NCBI GenBank assembly: GCA_964540095.1
Contig: CAZILH010000004.1
Coordinates: 1-50,680 of the forward strand
DNA from: CALMZN01 sp964540095
GTDB taxonomy: Bacteria > Patescibacteriota > Patescibacteriia > UBA1558 > GWA2-36-10
Reading direction: 5' to 3'
Length of the DNA stretch: 50,680 bases
Positions 6,189-13,387 of this stretch are shown here, in pieces. The position numbers were made by a program, and so were the translations under genes. The number at the start of each line of letters is the position of its first letter. The stretch's first letter is position 1. Below the pieces are notes generated by a model. It was not told the DNA's origin and searched no databases. It worked only from the letters and a program-made list of their open reading frames with translations.

Positions 6189-7166
6189 ATGTTAGGCAAT
6201 CACATCACAGCCATTGGCAGCGCCGTGTATGACATTATGTTTTACGCTGACAATGTTTTGTTTTTGGATAATCGGCAGGACTTATTGAGGCAAAAATTAG
6301 TGGCCTTTGAATACGGCGCTAAAATTTATAGCGACAAAGTATATCTAGTCAATGGCGGTAGCGCAGCCAATGTAGCTGTGTCATTTGCCAATCTTGGTTT
6401 GAAGACGCAGATTGTCTGTCGTTTGGGTAATGATTTTTTGGGTAAGGATATTTTGGCTAATATTAGGACAAAAAAAGTTAGCACCAAACTGATTCAATTT
6501 GATCACAAGCACAAAACCGGCTTGTCTTTTGTGGTAAATGTGGGCCAAGACAATGAACATGTTATTTTTGCTTATCGAGGAGCCAATGATTGCCTTGATT
6601 TGAATCAAGATAAAGTAAATAAAATTAATACGCCTTATGCTTATCTGACTTCTTTGCCAAAAAATTATACCAAACAGCTAGACACTTTATTTCATCATGT
6701 TGCTAGAAAGAAAATAAAGCTAGCTTGGAATCCTGGGGCTCAGCAGTTGCAGTTGCCGACTAGCAAGCTAAAAGATTATTTATCAAAGACTCATGTTTTG
6801 GTTGTCAATCGCGATGAGGCCTTGGAAATATTGGCTAAACATAAAGTAAAAAATAATATTCGTGATTTGATCAAGAGCTTGCATAAATTTGGTCAGAAAA
6901 TTACGGTAATTACTGATGGCCAAAAGGGTTCTTATGCTTTTGATGGTCAGGAATTACATTTTCGTCCAGTCAAAAAAGTAAAAGCCCTAAACACTACTGG
7001 GGCTGGGGATTCTTTTGGCGCGGGTTTTGTAGCTGGCTTGATAAAATATAGGGACATAAAAAAAGCCTTGGCTTTAGGTAGTTACAATAGCGCAGCTGTA
7101 GTATCAAAAATAGGCGCGCAGACCGGCTTGTTGTGTGCCAGTGATTTGAAAAAATATAAATTATGA
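6189..7166 (+). CDS. PfkB/ribokinase family sugar or nucleoside kinase
   Basis: A 325-residue ATP-dependent kinase of the ribokinase fold. Family signatures: GGSAANVAVSFANLGL near residues 57-72 (substrate side) and NTTGAGDSFGAGFVAG near residue 267, holding the anion hole GAGD and the catalytic Asp. The N-terminal ITAIGSAVYDIMFYAD is typical of adenosine-kinase-like members. Substrate could be adenosine, ribose or another sugar; I cannot decide. A TATAAT box with extended TGT lies at 6157-6162, giving a leader of roughly 20 bases without an obvious ribosome site. A mobile-type inverted repeat follows the gene. Confidence 0.88.
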   Translation: MLGNHITAIGSAVYDIMFYADNVLFLDNRQDLLRQKLVAFEYGAKIYSDKVYLVNGGSAANVAVSFANLGLKTQIVCRLGNDFLGKDILANIRTKKVSTKLIQFDHKHKTGLSFVVNVGQDNEHVIFAYRGANDCLDLNQDKVNKINTPYAYLTSLPKNYTKQLDTLFHHVARKKIKLAWNPGAQQLQLPTSKLKDYLSKTHVLVVNRDEALEILAKHKVKNNIRDLIKSLHKFGQKITVITDGQKGSYAFDGQELHFRPVKKVKALNTTGAGDSFGAGFVAGLIKYRDIKKALALGSYNSAAVVSKIGAQTGLLCASDLKKYKL

Positions 7167-7174
7167 TTTAAGGC

Positions 7175-7259
7175 GTCATTGCGAGGAACGTAGTGACGAA
7201 GCAATCTACTAGCTTATAGATTGCCACGCCCTTCGACTACGCTCAGGGCTCGCAATGAC
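7175..7259. repeat. Palindromic interspersed repeat (GTCATTGCGAG family), copy 1
   Basis: Terminal inverted repeats GTCATTGCGAG and CTCGCAATGAC flank inner GAAGCAATCTA and TAGATTGCC arms. This is the widespread non-coding GTCATTGCGAGGAGC-type repeat of bacteria. It fills the gap between the PfkB gene and pduL; a second copy is at 12287-12364. Confidence 0.85.
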
Positions 7260-7273
7260 AAATAAAAACATTT

Positions 7274-7837
7274 ATGAAAACAGTAATAGCCGAAGTATCA
7301 GCGCGACACATACACTTGAGCCAAAAAGATTTGGAAAAATTATTTGGTAAGAATTTTAAATTAGCCAAATTTAAAGAACTGTCCCAGCCCAATGAGTTTG
7401 CGACCAAAGAAACACTAGTGGTCAAAGGAACGCGTGATTATTTTCCCAAAGTCAGGATTGTAGGCCCAGTGCGGCGCAAAACTCAAGTGGAACTCTCAAT
7501 GACTGATTGTTATTTTTTGGGTATCAAGCCAGTTGTTCAGCTTTCTGGACAGGTACGCAAATCCAGTCAAGTCACTTTGCAGGGTCCGCACGGTCATGTA
7601 GTAGCTTCAGCCATTGTGGCTATGCGTCATTTGCATATTTCCAAAGAGCAGGCCAAAGCTTGGAAATACAAAAATGGTAAAAAAATAGCCATTATGATCA
7701 AGGGAGAGCGGTCAGCTATTTTGGACAATGTGATAGTCAGAGTCGGAAATTTCAAAGCTCATATTCATCTTGATACTGATGAAGCTAATGCCGTTGGTTT
7801 AGTTAATAAGCAAAAAGTATATATTTATGAAAAATGA
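7274..7837 (+). CDS. pduL: Phosphate acyltransferase PduL (phosphotransacetylase)
   Basis: A 187-residue PduL-type phosphotransacylase, unrelated to Pta. It would convert acetyl-CoA and phosphate to acetyl phosphate and CoA. Zinc-binding histidine motifs stand out: ARHIHLS near residue 10, MRHLHIS near 117 and HIHLDTDEANA near 162. VRIVGPVRRKTQVELSMTDC and VTLQGPHGHV are characteristic of the two barrel repeats. No encapsulation peptide or microcompartment gene is near, so it should act in the cytosol. The next gene, acetate kinase, overlaps it by 11 bases; together they give ATP from acetyl-CoA. Confidence 0.93.
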   Translation: MKTVIAEVSARHIHLSQKDLEKLFGKNFKLAKFKELSQPNEFATKETLVVKGTRDYFPKVRIVGPVRRKTQVELSMTDCYFLGIKPVVQLSGQVRKSSQVTLQGPHGHVVASAIVAMRHLHISKEQAKAWKYKNGKKIAIMIKGERSAILDNVIVRVGNFKAHIHLDTDEANAVGLVNKQKVYIYEK

Positions 7838-8990
7838 GAAAAAAAATTTGCTCATTTTAAACAACGGCTCCAGTAGTTTGAAATTTGCTGTTTTTGAGTA
7901 TGATAAAAAAGTTTTAGGAAAAATAATTTTGGAAGGATCATATTCTGCTTACAATGCCAAGTCAATTTTGGTTTATTATAAAAATAATAAAAAAAATCAA
8001 GTTAATTATTCGGAAAAATATAGTTTAAAAAGCGCTTGGCAAGCTATTCATGAAATGCTGGCTAAGCTGGATATTCAAGCTGTCGGCTTGCGAGTGGTTC
8101 ATGGTGGAGATGAGTTTAAAAAAAGTTGTAAGCTTGATAAAAATATTTTACAGAAAATTAGTAAGTACAATCACTTAGCGCCACTACACAATGAACAAAG
8201 TTTGGAATTGGTAAAGATAGTGCAGGCCACCTGGCCTAAAGTAAAAATAATTGCCAGTTTTGACACAGCTTGGTTTGCAGGACTAGAGCCCGAGGCCTAT
8301 TTGTATTCTTTACCAATCAAATATTACGAAAAGTTTGGCATTAGAAAATATGGCTTTCACGGGCTTAGTCATGAGATGGCTTGTCTGTGGGCTGCCAAAA
8401 AATTGAATATAAGTTTGTCTAAACTATCAGCCGTCACTATTCATTTGGGTTCTGGATCAAGCATTGCTTGGCTGGAAGCAGGCCGTGTCAAAGACACTAC
8501 TATGGGTTTTTCACCCAATGAGGGCTTGACCATGGCCACCAGAAGCGGTGATTTGCCAGCAGCCGTGGCCTTGTATCTAGCCAAAGAACAGAAAATGCCT
8601 TTAGAGCAAATTGATAAGTTAATCAATCAAGAGTCAGGACTCTTGGGCTTGAGTGGTAGCGCTGATCTCAGAGAAGTGCTTTTGGCCGCGGGTTACAAAG
8701 TCAGTGGCTACAAATCTAGTTTCAAATATTCAAGCACTCAAAAAAAATTGGCCAAGCAAGCTTTGGCCGTCTATGTTTATGACATTAGGCGATACTTATC
8801 CTCATATTTGGGTCTGAGTAAGAAACCGCAAGCTATTGTGTTCACTGGAGTGGTGGGAACAAATAGCTCTGTCATACGCAGTTTGGTTTTGAAAAATTTA
8901 AATTTACCAAAGGGCTGTCGCGTTTTGATTGCCCCAGAAGGTGAAATGAAAAATATAGCAACAAAAACATGGCAATATTTACATCAGTAA
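7827..8990 (+). CDS. ackA: Acetate kinase
   Basis: A 387-residue ASKHA-fold kinase catalysing acetyl phosphate + ADP to acetate + ATP. Motifs: ILNNGSSSLKF at residues 10-20 (usually NxGSSSxK), FDTAWF, RKYGFHGLSHE with the catalytic His, TIHLGSGSS (phosphate loop), and DTTMGFSPNEGLTMATRSGD. The His of the usual FDTAFH is replaced here by Phe, a variation rather than a clear loss since Asp and the GFHG His remain. It overlaps pduL by 11 bases and the next gene by 22, so it is tightly coupled. Length is normal. This is a substrate-level phosphorylation module. Confidence 0.94.
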   Translation: MKNEKKNLLILNNGSSSLKFAVFEYDKKVLGKIILEGSYSAYNAKSILVYYKNNKKNQVNYSEKYSLKSAWQAIHEMLAKLDIQAVGLRVVHGGDEFKKSCKLDKNILQKISKYNHLAPLHNEQSLELVKIVQATWPKVKIIASFDTAWFAGLEPEAYLYSLPIKYYEKFGIRKYGFHGLSHEMACLWAAKKLNISLSKLSAVTIHLGSGSSIAWLEAGRVKDTTMGFSPNEGLTMATRSGDLPAAVALYLAKEQKMPLEQIDKLINQESGLLGLSGSADLREVLLAAGYKVSGYKSSFKYSSTQKKLAKQALAVYVYDIRRYLSSYLGLSKKPQAIVFTGVVGTNSSVIRSLVLKNLNLPKGCRVLIAPEGEMKNIATKTWQYLHQ

Positions 8991-9490
8991 TTTTGCTGGC
9001 GCAAAATGCTAGTAGCACTGTCAACGAAAATTTACAAGTGACAGAAGGTCAATTGCAAAATGCCAATCAAGAGTTGGACTTGTTGAAGGAACAATACAAT
9101 ACCATGCTGACCACCAGTCCAGAAACATCATTTTTTAATTTTGGCAATATGTATTTTTGGTTTGTGTTGGTTGGCTTACTGCTCTTGGCTTTTGGTTTGC
9201 TTTTTTTATTAGCCGAGTTGCAGAATAAGGATAAAAAAGTAAAAAAAGAATCCGCCCAAGGCGGACCCGCCACGGGCGGGGATGAAGAAGAGTTAGCGGA
9301 TGAAGATGAAAAAGAAAATAGTTCAGAGGAATATATCGCTGAAGAAGAATCCGAATTAGCCAAAGAAGCCGAGGAAGAGAAAATAGAAGATGAGCTAGTT
9401 GATGATGAAGAAAATGAAGATGAGGAAGATGAAAAGCCAGTTAAAAAAATGGATAAGCCCATTAAAATAAAAGTGGAGAAGATTAAGTAA
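8969..9490 (+). CDS. Acidic single-pass membrane protein with coiled coil
   Basis: A 173-residue protein of unknown function. After a short hydrophobic start, residues 20-45 form a likely coiled coil (EGQLQNANQELDLLKEQYN). One strong membrane helix follows near residues 61-84 (MYFWFVLVGLLLLAFGLLFLL). The C-terminal half is extremely acidic, with a Lys-rich end (PVKKMDKPIKIKVEKIK). Its region AQGGPATGG is encoded by two adjacent GC-rich 15-base palindromes (9251-9280), an in-frame repeat insertion. It overlaps ackA by 22 bases. The low-complexity tail is probably disordered. Confidence 0.7.
   Translation: MAIFTSVILLAQNASSTVNENLQVTEGQLQNANQELDLLKEQYNTMLTTSPETSFFNFGNMYFWFVLVGLLLLAFGLLFLLAELQNKDKKVKKESAQGGPATGGDEEELADEDEKENSSEEYIAEEESELAKEAEEEKIEDELVDDEENEDEEDEKPVKKMDKPIKIKVEKIK
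9251..9280. repeat. Double GC palindrome inside a coding region
   Basis: Two back-to-back 15-base palindromes, TCCGCCCAAGGCGGA (9251-9265) and CCCGCCACGGGCGGG (9266-9280). They are strongly GC-rich within an AT-rich gene and length-neutral for the frame (30 bases, ten codons), which suggests insertion of a small REP-like repeat. Confidence 0.8.
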
Positions 9491-9497
9491 ATATTTT

Positions 9498-9540
9498 TTA
9501 AAAAAGACAAGGCCCCCAGAATCACGTTTTCCAGGGGCCC
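9498..9540 (-). terminator. Strong terminator of the ncRNA at 9498-9776
   Basis: An 11 bp GC-rich stem, GGCCCCTGGAA with TTCTGGGGGCC on the minus strand, followed by TTGTCTTTTTT. Confidence 0.85.
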
Positions 9541-9776
9541 GTTGCAGCCGGGGTGCTTCGGCACAGTGTTTGGATCCAGTTGGACCCGACAACCTACGTC
9601 TTCCCCGCGGGAAACACCAAGCCGCTCAAGCCAGTGAGTGCAGCCCCCCAACAGAGCTGGATTGAACTACATATTCAGGCTTGAGAACCTCTTTGAGCTG
9701 CTGGGTTACAATGATCACCCATAAGACCACTTGGTGGCCAGCCAGATGTTCGTGAATACACCAGGCCTCGGGTGAT
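9498..9776 (-). ncRNA. Predicted stand-alone structured RNA, class unknown
   Basis: About 280 bases of GC-rich, non-coding sequence with its own promoter (9783-9812) and a strong terminator. No ORF with a ribosome site lies in it and no minus-strand gene lies downstream, so it is not a leader. Local hairpins visible on the minus strand: GGCCAC-CAA-GTGGTC, GGGTCC-AACT-GGATCC and GTGC-CGAA-GCAC. Size and isolation recall 6S RNA, but I cannot fold a convincing 6S rod. I also find no tmRNA acceptor/CCA end and no SRP GGAAGGAAGC loop. Class left open. Confidence 0.6.
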
Positions 9777-9782
9777 GGATGT

Positions 9783-9812
9783 AGTATATTATCAGGTTTA
9801 TTTATTTGTCAA
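9783..9812 (-). promoter_or_regulatory. Promoter of the unassigned ncRNA
   Basis: Minus strand: TTGACA (9807-9812), 18-base spacer, TATACT (9783-9788). Predicted start near 9776. Confidence 0.75.
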
Positions 9813-9861
9813 TATCGTCTATTTTTAAAATAATAATATTTCCCAAAATAATTAATTATTT

Positions 9862-9899
9862 TTAAAAAGAAAGCCGGCAGCCAACACTCGTTGGCTGCC
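9862..9899 (-). terminator. Terminator of the 9917 gene
   Basis: Perfect 9 bp stem GGCAGCCAA/TTGGCTGCC with a 6-base loop, followed on the minus strand by GGCTTTCTTTTT. Confidence 0.88.
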
Positions 9900-9916
9900 A
9901 GCAAGGTAGACCACGG

Positions 9917-10234
9917 TCATTTCATCGTACTGTTCGCTATGTTATACATGTGATAACGAGCGACGTTTTTGATCTTGTCGAATTTCGTACACCTGTATGT
10001 AGCGAGCCACTCGTCGAAGCTGCGATCCATCGAACGCATGCGGTTGATGATGGCTGTTTTCAAGCTCGTGCCAGTAGTGGCACCATCGAAATCCACGGGT
10101 GCCATGGAATAGGCCTCCTCCAGCTGTTCAATGGTGAGGTCTTTGAGGCGCTCATTGTGTTCAGGACGATTGTCCCACGCAATGATCGTGGCCAGGACGA
10201 CTCCCACCTTATCAACCAATTTCGAGAAGTCCAT
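9917..10234 (-). CDS. Small soluble protein, unknown, accessory cassette
   Basis: 105 residues starting MDFSKLVDKVGVVLA. The start at 10234 is fixed by GGAAGGAGGAAGCATA just before the ATG; the frame is open further upstream but that part runs through the leader hairpin and promoter. The protein is charged, probably helical, with LKDLTIEQLEEAYSMAPVDF in the middle and a basic end. No family recognised. The gene has a complete private unit: promoter 10299-10327, leader hairpin, ribosome site and terminator 9862-9899. It is GC-richer than its neighbours and opposite in direction, as are the genes at 12911, 26585 and 50133. Confidence 0.7.
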   Translation of the reverse strand: MDFSKLVDKVGVVLATIIAWDNRPEHNERLKDLTIEQLEEAYSMAPVDFDGATTGTSLKTAIINRMRSMDRSFDEWLATYRCTKFDKIKNVARYHMYNIANSTMK

Positions 10235-10253
10235 TATGCTTCCTCCTTCCAGA

Positions 10254-10288
10254 GAACAAACCAATGGGCTGAACTGCCCAATTTTTGG
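10254..10288 (-). promoter_or_regulatory. Leader hairpin of the 9917 gene
   Basis: Near the 5' end of the predicted mRNA, AACCAA/TTGGTT and GGGC/GCCC pair around AGTTCA to form a long, slightly interrupted hairpin. It may stabilise the mRNA or regulate access to the ribosome site 10-20 bases downstream. Confidence 0.45.
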
Positions 10289-10298
10289 TTTTCGAATT

Positions 10299-10327
10299 AA
10301 AATAGCATATATAACCATTTTTGTCAA
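10299..10327 (-). promoter_or_regulatory. Promoter of the 9917 gene
   Basis: Minus strand: TTGACA (10322-10327), 17-base spacer ending in TGC (extended -10), TATTTT (10299-10304). Confidence 0.75.
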
Positions 10328-10415
10328 GGCAAAAATATTTAGCATTTCCCAAATTTATTAATTCTTGCTAAAATAGTCGGGTCAAAAACAGGCCTGATTA
10401 TTTATTTTTATTAAA

Positions 10416-12113
10416 ATGCCCAATATTTGGCAGATAAAAGAAAAAGCTCCCCAAGAATTTACAGAAAAGTTTCCAGAATTACCACCAATAGTGACTCAGA
10501 TTTTGTTTTCTCGCAATTTGCACAGTCAAGAAGCTGTGGATGAATTTTTGTTGCCTGATTATAGCCAGGATATTCATGATCCATTTTTGTTCAAAGACAT
10601 GGACAAGGCCTGCCAGCGTATTTATCAGGCCATTGAGCAAAAAGAATTAATTACTGTCTATGCTGACTATGATGCCGATGGAGTGAGTTCGGCGGTTATC
10701 TTGAATAGCGTGCTTACTGATTTGGGAGCCAAGGTAACGGTCTATTTACCGCACCGCGAAAAAGAGGGCTATGGTTTGAACAAAATAGCTGTTGAAGAAA
10801 TTGCCAGCAACAACACAAAATTAATAATTACCTGTGACTGTGGAGTTAGTAATAATGAAGAAGTGGCTTTGGCCAACAGCAAAAATGTTGATGTGATTAT
10901 CACTGATCATCATGCTTTTCAGGAAAAATTGCCAGAGGCCCACGCTATCATTCATCCGCAAGCACCAGGGGAAACCTATCCTTTCAAATTTCTATGCGGT
11001 GGCGGAGTATCTTTTAAATTGGCGCAGGCGCTACTTAAGCACATCAGCAATAAATTTGCGCTCAAAGACAGAGAGTCCAAAGAAAAATGGCTCTTGGATA
11101 TGGTGGCTATCTCTACTGTGGCTGATATGGTGCCAATTATCGGAGAAAACAGGACCTTACTTAAGCACGGACTCATTGTCTTGCGGAAGACGCGGCGCGT
11201 CGGCTTGCAGATGATGTTCAAAATCGCAGGACTAGAACCAAAAGAAATCAATGCTACGAATATTGCTTTTGCCATAGCGCCGCGTATCAATACAGCTGGT
11301 CGCATGGATCATGCTAATCAAGCTTATTATCTGCTTATTGAGACCGATGAAGCCAAAGCCGCTAGTATGGCCGCCAAGCTAAATGACAATAACAGTGAAC
11401 GCCAAAAAATTACCGAAAATATTTTTCGTGAAGCCAAAGCCCTAGACATCAATCAGGATGATAAGTTGTTGGTTTTTTACAAAGCAGATTGGTCAGCTGG
11501 TCTAGTCAGCTTGGCCGCCAACAAACTGCTTAGAGAGTATAATCGTCCTTGTTTGGTGGTTTGCGGGGAGGGTGAAAAAATTGTTGGCTCAGCCCGTAGC
11601 TTGGAGGGCTTCAATATTACTGAGGCCTTGACTAAGAATAAAGATTTGTTGTTGAGGTTTGGCGGACATCCACAGGCCGCTGGCTTTACCACAACTCAAG
11701 CAAATTATGAAACTTTAATAAAAAATCTAAAAAAATTAGCTGAAGATCAATTAAGTGAGTCACTTTTTCAAAGCAAATTGGAAATTGAAAAGAAAATTGA
11801 TTTAGAACAAATAAATTGGGAGCTGGTTGATTGGTTGCAAAAATTTGAACCACACGGTCAAGGTAACCCTGAGCCATATTTTGTCAGTGAAAATGTCATG
11901 GTCAGCCAAGCGCGTAAAGTTGGCTCAGACGGCAAACATTTGAAATTAGAATTAGCGCAAAATAATAAAAAAATTGGTGGCATTGGTTTTGGTCTGGGAA
12001 ATATTGATTTGGCAGTTGGCCATAATGTTGACATCGTCTATAATATAAATATCAACGAATGGAACGGCAATCGGGAAATACAATTGAAAATTAAAGATAT
12101 TCGTGTAAAGTAA
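10416..12113 (+). CDS. recJ: Single-stranded-DNA-specific exonuclease RecJ
   Basis: 565 residues, the normal core length for RecJ, a 5'-3' ssDNA exonuclease of recombination and mismatch repair. DHH-family metal motifs are intact: VYADYDADGVSS (residues 81-92), TCDCGVSN (near 140), ITDHHAF (162-168) and a STVADMVP segment (near 233). The DHHA1 half shows FGGHPQAAGF near 422, and an OB-like C-terminal region follows. A -10-like TATTTT lies seven bases before the ATG and no ribosome site is visible, so the mRNA may be leaderless. Palindromic repeats follow the stop codon. Confidence 0.94.
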   Translation: MPNIWQIKEKAPQEFTEKFPELPPIVTQILFSRNLHSQEAVDEFLLPDYSQDIHDPFLFKDMDKACQRIYQAIEQKELITVYADYDADGVSSAVILNSVLTDLGAKVTVYLPHREKEGYGLNKIAVEEIASNNTKLIITCDCGVSNNEEVALANSKNVDVIITDHHAFQEKLPEAHAIIHPQAPGETYPFKFLCGGGVSFKLAQALLKHISNKFALKDRESKEKWLLDMVAISTVADMVPIIGENRTLLKHGLIVLRKTRRVGLQMMFKIAGLEPKEINATNIAFAIAPRINTAGRMDHANQAYYLLIETDEAKAASMAAKLNDNNSERQKITENIFREAKALDINQDDKLLVFYKADWSAGLVSLAANKLLREYNRPCLVVCGEGEKIVGSARSLEGFNITEALTKNKDLLLRFGGHPQAAGFTTTQANYETLIKNLKKLAEDQLSESLFQSKLEIEKKIDLEQINWELVDWLQKFEPHGQGNPEPYFVSENVMVSQARKVGSDGKHLKLELAQNNKKIGGIGFGLGNIDLAVGHNVDIVYNININEWNGNREIQLKIKDIRVK

Positions 12114-12114
12114 G

Positions 12115-12166
12115 CTATCGTCATTCTGGAGCGAACCGAGCTTAAGCTCGGGGAGCGATAGAATCC
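12115..12166. repeat. Palindromic repeat with CCGAGCTTAAGCTCGG core
   Basis: Outer arms CTATCG (12115-12120) and CGATAG (12156-12161) enclose a perfect 16-base palindrome (12136-12151). GTCATTCTGGAGCG and GATAGAATCC resemble the common GTCATTCTGAGCG...GAATC interspersed repeat. Confidence 0.7.
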
Positions 12167-12193
12167 ACAGTTAAAAATTAAATAAGTAATTAG

Positions 12194-12273
12194 TTCTCGA
12201 CTTCGCTCGAACAAAAGCTTATTTCTTCGAGCAAGTAGTCTTTTTTCTTCGAGCGAGCGTAGCGAGTCGAGAA
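12194..12273. repeat. Inverted repeat with TTCTCGACTTCGCTCGAA ends
   Basis: The left arm TTCTCGACTTCGCTCGAA (12194-12211) is matched by a right arm TTCGAGCGAGCGTAGCGAGTCGAGAA ending at 12273. It could fold into a long hairpin. It lies between two other palindromic repeats of different families. Confidence 0.7.
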
Positions 12274-12286
12274 GTTTAATAAAATC

Positions 12287-12364
12287 GTCATTGCGAGGAG
12301 TGAAGCGACGAAGCAATCTACGCTGGTAGATTGCCACGTCGAGCTAAGCTCGACTCGCAATGAC
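12287..12364. repeat. Palindromic interspersed repeat (GTCATTGCGAG family), copy 2
   Basis: Same terminal arms as the repeat at 7175-7259 (GTCATTGCGAG / CTCGCAATGAC) and the same inner GAAGCAATCTA / TAGATTGCC. Its right end reaches to within 14 bases of the most likely rnhA start, and one in-frame ATG (12360) lies inside the repeat. Confidence 0.85.
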
Positions 12365-12377
12365 AACAAAAAATACC

Positions 12378-12779
12378 ATGGATAAAAAAGCAAAATTATT
12401 TACTGATGGAGGTTCAAGAGGCAATCCTGGGCCAGCCGCTATTGGCGGGGTGCTTTATGTGGAAGAAAAAGAAATTGATCGTTTTGGCCTTACTATTGGC
12501 TCAACCACCAACAACCAAGCCGAATATCAGGCCTTGTTGCACGGCATTAATCTAGCTATCAAGCATAAAATTAAATTTTTGGATTGTTATCTGGACAGCG
12601 AGTTGGTAGTCAAACAACTTAATCAAGAGTATCGCGTCAAAGACAAAGAGCTAGCCAAAATTTTTGTAAAAGTTTGGAACTTACTAGCGCAGTTTGATCA
12701 TATCAAATTTCATCATATTGTCAGAGAGAAAAATAAAATTGCTGATAGTATGGTCAATTTGGCTCTAGATAAAAGTTAG
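12378..12779 (+). CDS. Ribonuclease H family protein
   Basis: 133 residues of the RNase HI / reverse-transcriptase-like fold. KLFTDGGSRGNPGPAAIGGV carries the first catalytic Asp, NQAEYQALLHGI the Glu, and LDSELVVKQLN the second Asp; KIADSMVNLA includes the final acidic position. This is the short form without the basic handle. It would degrade RNA in RNA-DNA hybrids. An upstream in-frame ATG at 12360 lies within a mobile-type repeat, so I prefer 12378 (MDKKAKLF); neither start has a clear ribosome site. Confidence 0.85.
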   Translation: MDKKAKLFTDGGSRGNPGPAAIGGVLYVEEKEIDRFGLTIGSTTNNQAEYQALLHGINLAIKHKIKFLDCYLDSELVVKQLNQEYRVKDKELAKIFVKVWNLLAQFDHIKFHHIVREKNKIADSMVNLALDKS

Positions 12780-12851
12780 TTAAAAGTATCAAGTAAAAAG
12801 TAGAAAGTATTTAAAAAGTATAATTTTTAATTACTTTCTTTTTTTTGGTAA

Positions 12852-12885
12852 AGAAAAAAGCCCGTCGCGTGTGCGCAACGGGCTT
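12852..12885 (-). terminator. Terminator of the 12911 gene
   Basis: Stem AAGCCCGTtGCG/CGCgACGGGCTT with a short loop, followed on the minus strand by TTTTTTCTTT. Confidence 0.88.
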
Positions 12886-12910
12886 CGGGCAGTTCTTGTG
12901 ATAGACATGT

Positions 12911-13210
12911 TTAGGTCTGTTGTGGGCCTTTGACGAATTCATTTTCGCGGTGGGGCTTGTATTCCACTTCGAGCTGCTTGGGAGTCAAGTCAGTGAATCT
13001 CGTCGCGAACATCAAGCGCCGGGTTTTCTCGGCTTCGGTTTCGACGGCGCGCAAGATCCGTTCGATGCCTCCCTCCAAAGCTGTGCAGATCGCGCCGATG
13101 CCGGCAATTACCGCCAATGGTATCTCAACGCGGATGAGATTGGGGAAATGCAGTGCCAGCAAGGTGAAACTGCAGCAGGCCAGTATCTGAACCAAACAGA
13201 GCCAAAACAT
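12911..13210 (-). CDS. Small membrane protein, accessory cassette, unknown
   Basis: 99 residues. Two hydrophobic segments are packed at the N-terminus (LCLVQILACCSFTLLALHF and IPLAVIAGIGAICTAL), then a charged helical tail (GGIERILRAVETEAEKTRRL) ending in a soluble segment. Start at 13210 supported by GAAAGGAG before the ATG. No family recognised. It has its own TTGACA promoter, a leader of about 120 bases that can close a 7 bp helix (13250-13256 with 13313-13319), and its own terminator. GC-rich and divergent in codon use from the flanking rnhA and holB. Confidence 0.7.
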   Translation of the reverse strand: MFWLCLVQILACCSFTLLALHFPNLIRVEIPLAVIAGIGAICTALEGGIERILRAVETEAEKTRRLMFATRFTDLTPKQLEVEYKPHRENEFVKGPQQT

Positions 13211-13249
13211 GATGACGCTCCTTTCAGAATACCTTGAGGGTGAGTCAAA

Positions 13250-13319
13250 TTAGCATTCAGCTTTCCGACTGTCTTCGATCGTAGTATGGCCTCTTTTTAT
13301 TGGGGTGAAAAAATGCTAA
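13250..13319 (-). promoter_or_regulatory. Possible structured leader of the 12911 gene
   Basis: TTAGCAT (minus strand, 13313-13319) and ATGCTAA (13250-13256) are perfect complements 56 bases apart within the 5' leader, which would close a stem around an internal domain just upstream of the ribosome site. Only one example is available, so structure is a suggestion. Confidence 0.35.
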
Positions 13320-13336
13320 GGTGCAAATAATTTGAG

Positions 13337-13365
13337 AATATATCATAAATATCTAATTTTGTCAA
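13337..13365 (-). promoter_or_regulatory. Promoter of the 12911 gene
   Basis: Minus strand: TTGACA (13360-13365), 17-base spacer ending in TGA (extended -10), TATATT (13337-13342). Confidence 0.8.
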
Positions 13366-13387
13366 CGGCAAATAAAGTTTATTTTCC

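Noticed and set aside
9067..9651. Minus-strand open frame of 194 codons over the acidic membrane protein and the ncRNA
   Set aside because: It is a Ser-rich mirror of the Glu/Asp-rich coding strand, runs through the ncRNA and its terminator, and has no ribosome site.
9498..9776. tmRNA, SRP RNA or 6S RNA at this locus
   Set aside because: No tRNA-like CCA end or tag ORF, no SRP GGAAGGAAGC loop, and no convincing 6S central bubble by eye. Left as unknown class.
9917..10345. Longer version of the 9917 protein starting at 10345
   Set aside because: The extra 37 residues are read through the promoter and leader hairpin, while a perfect SD precedes the ATG at 10234.
7175..12364. Insertion sequence or transposon at the GTCATTGCGAG repeats
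   Set aside because: The repeats are under 90 bases with no transposase ORF; they are non-autonomous interspersed palindromes.
12920..13237. Plus-strand open frames over the 12911 gene
   Set aside because: They are shadows: no promoter or ribosome site on the plus strand, while the minus strand has promoter, SD and terminator.
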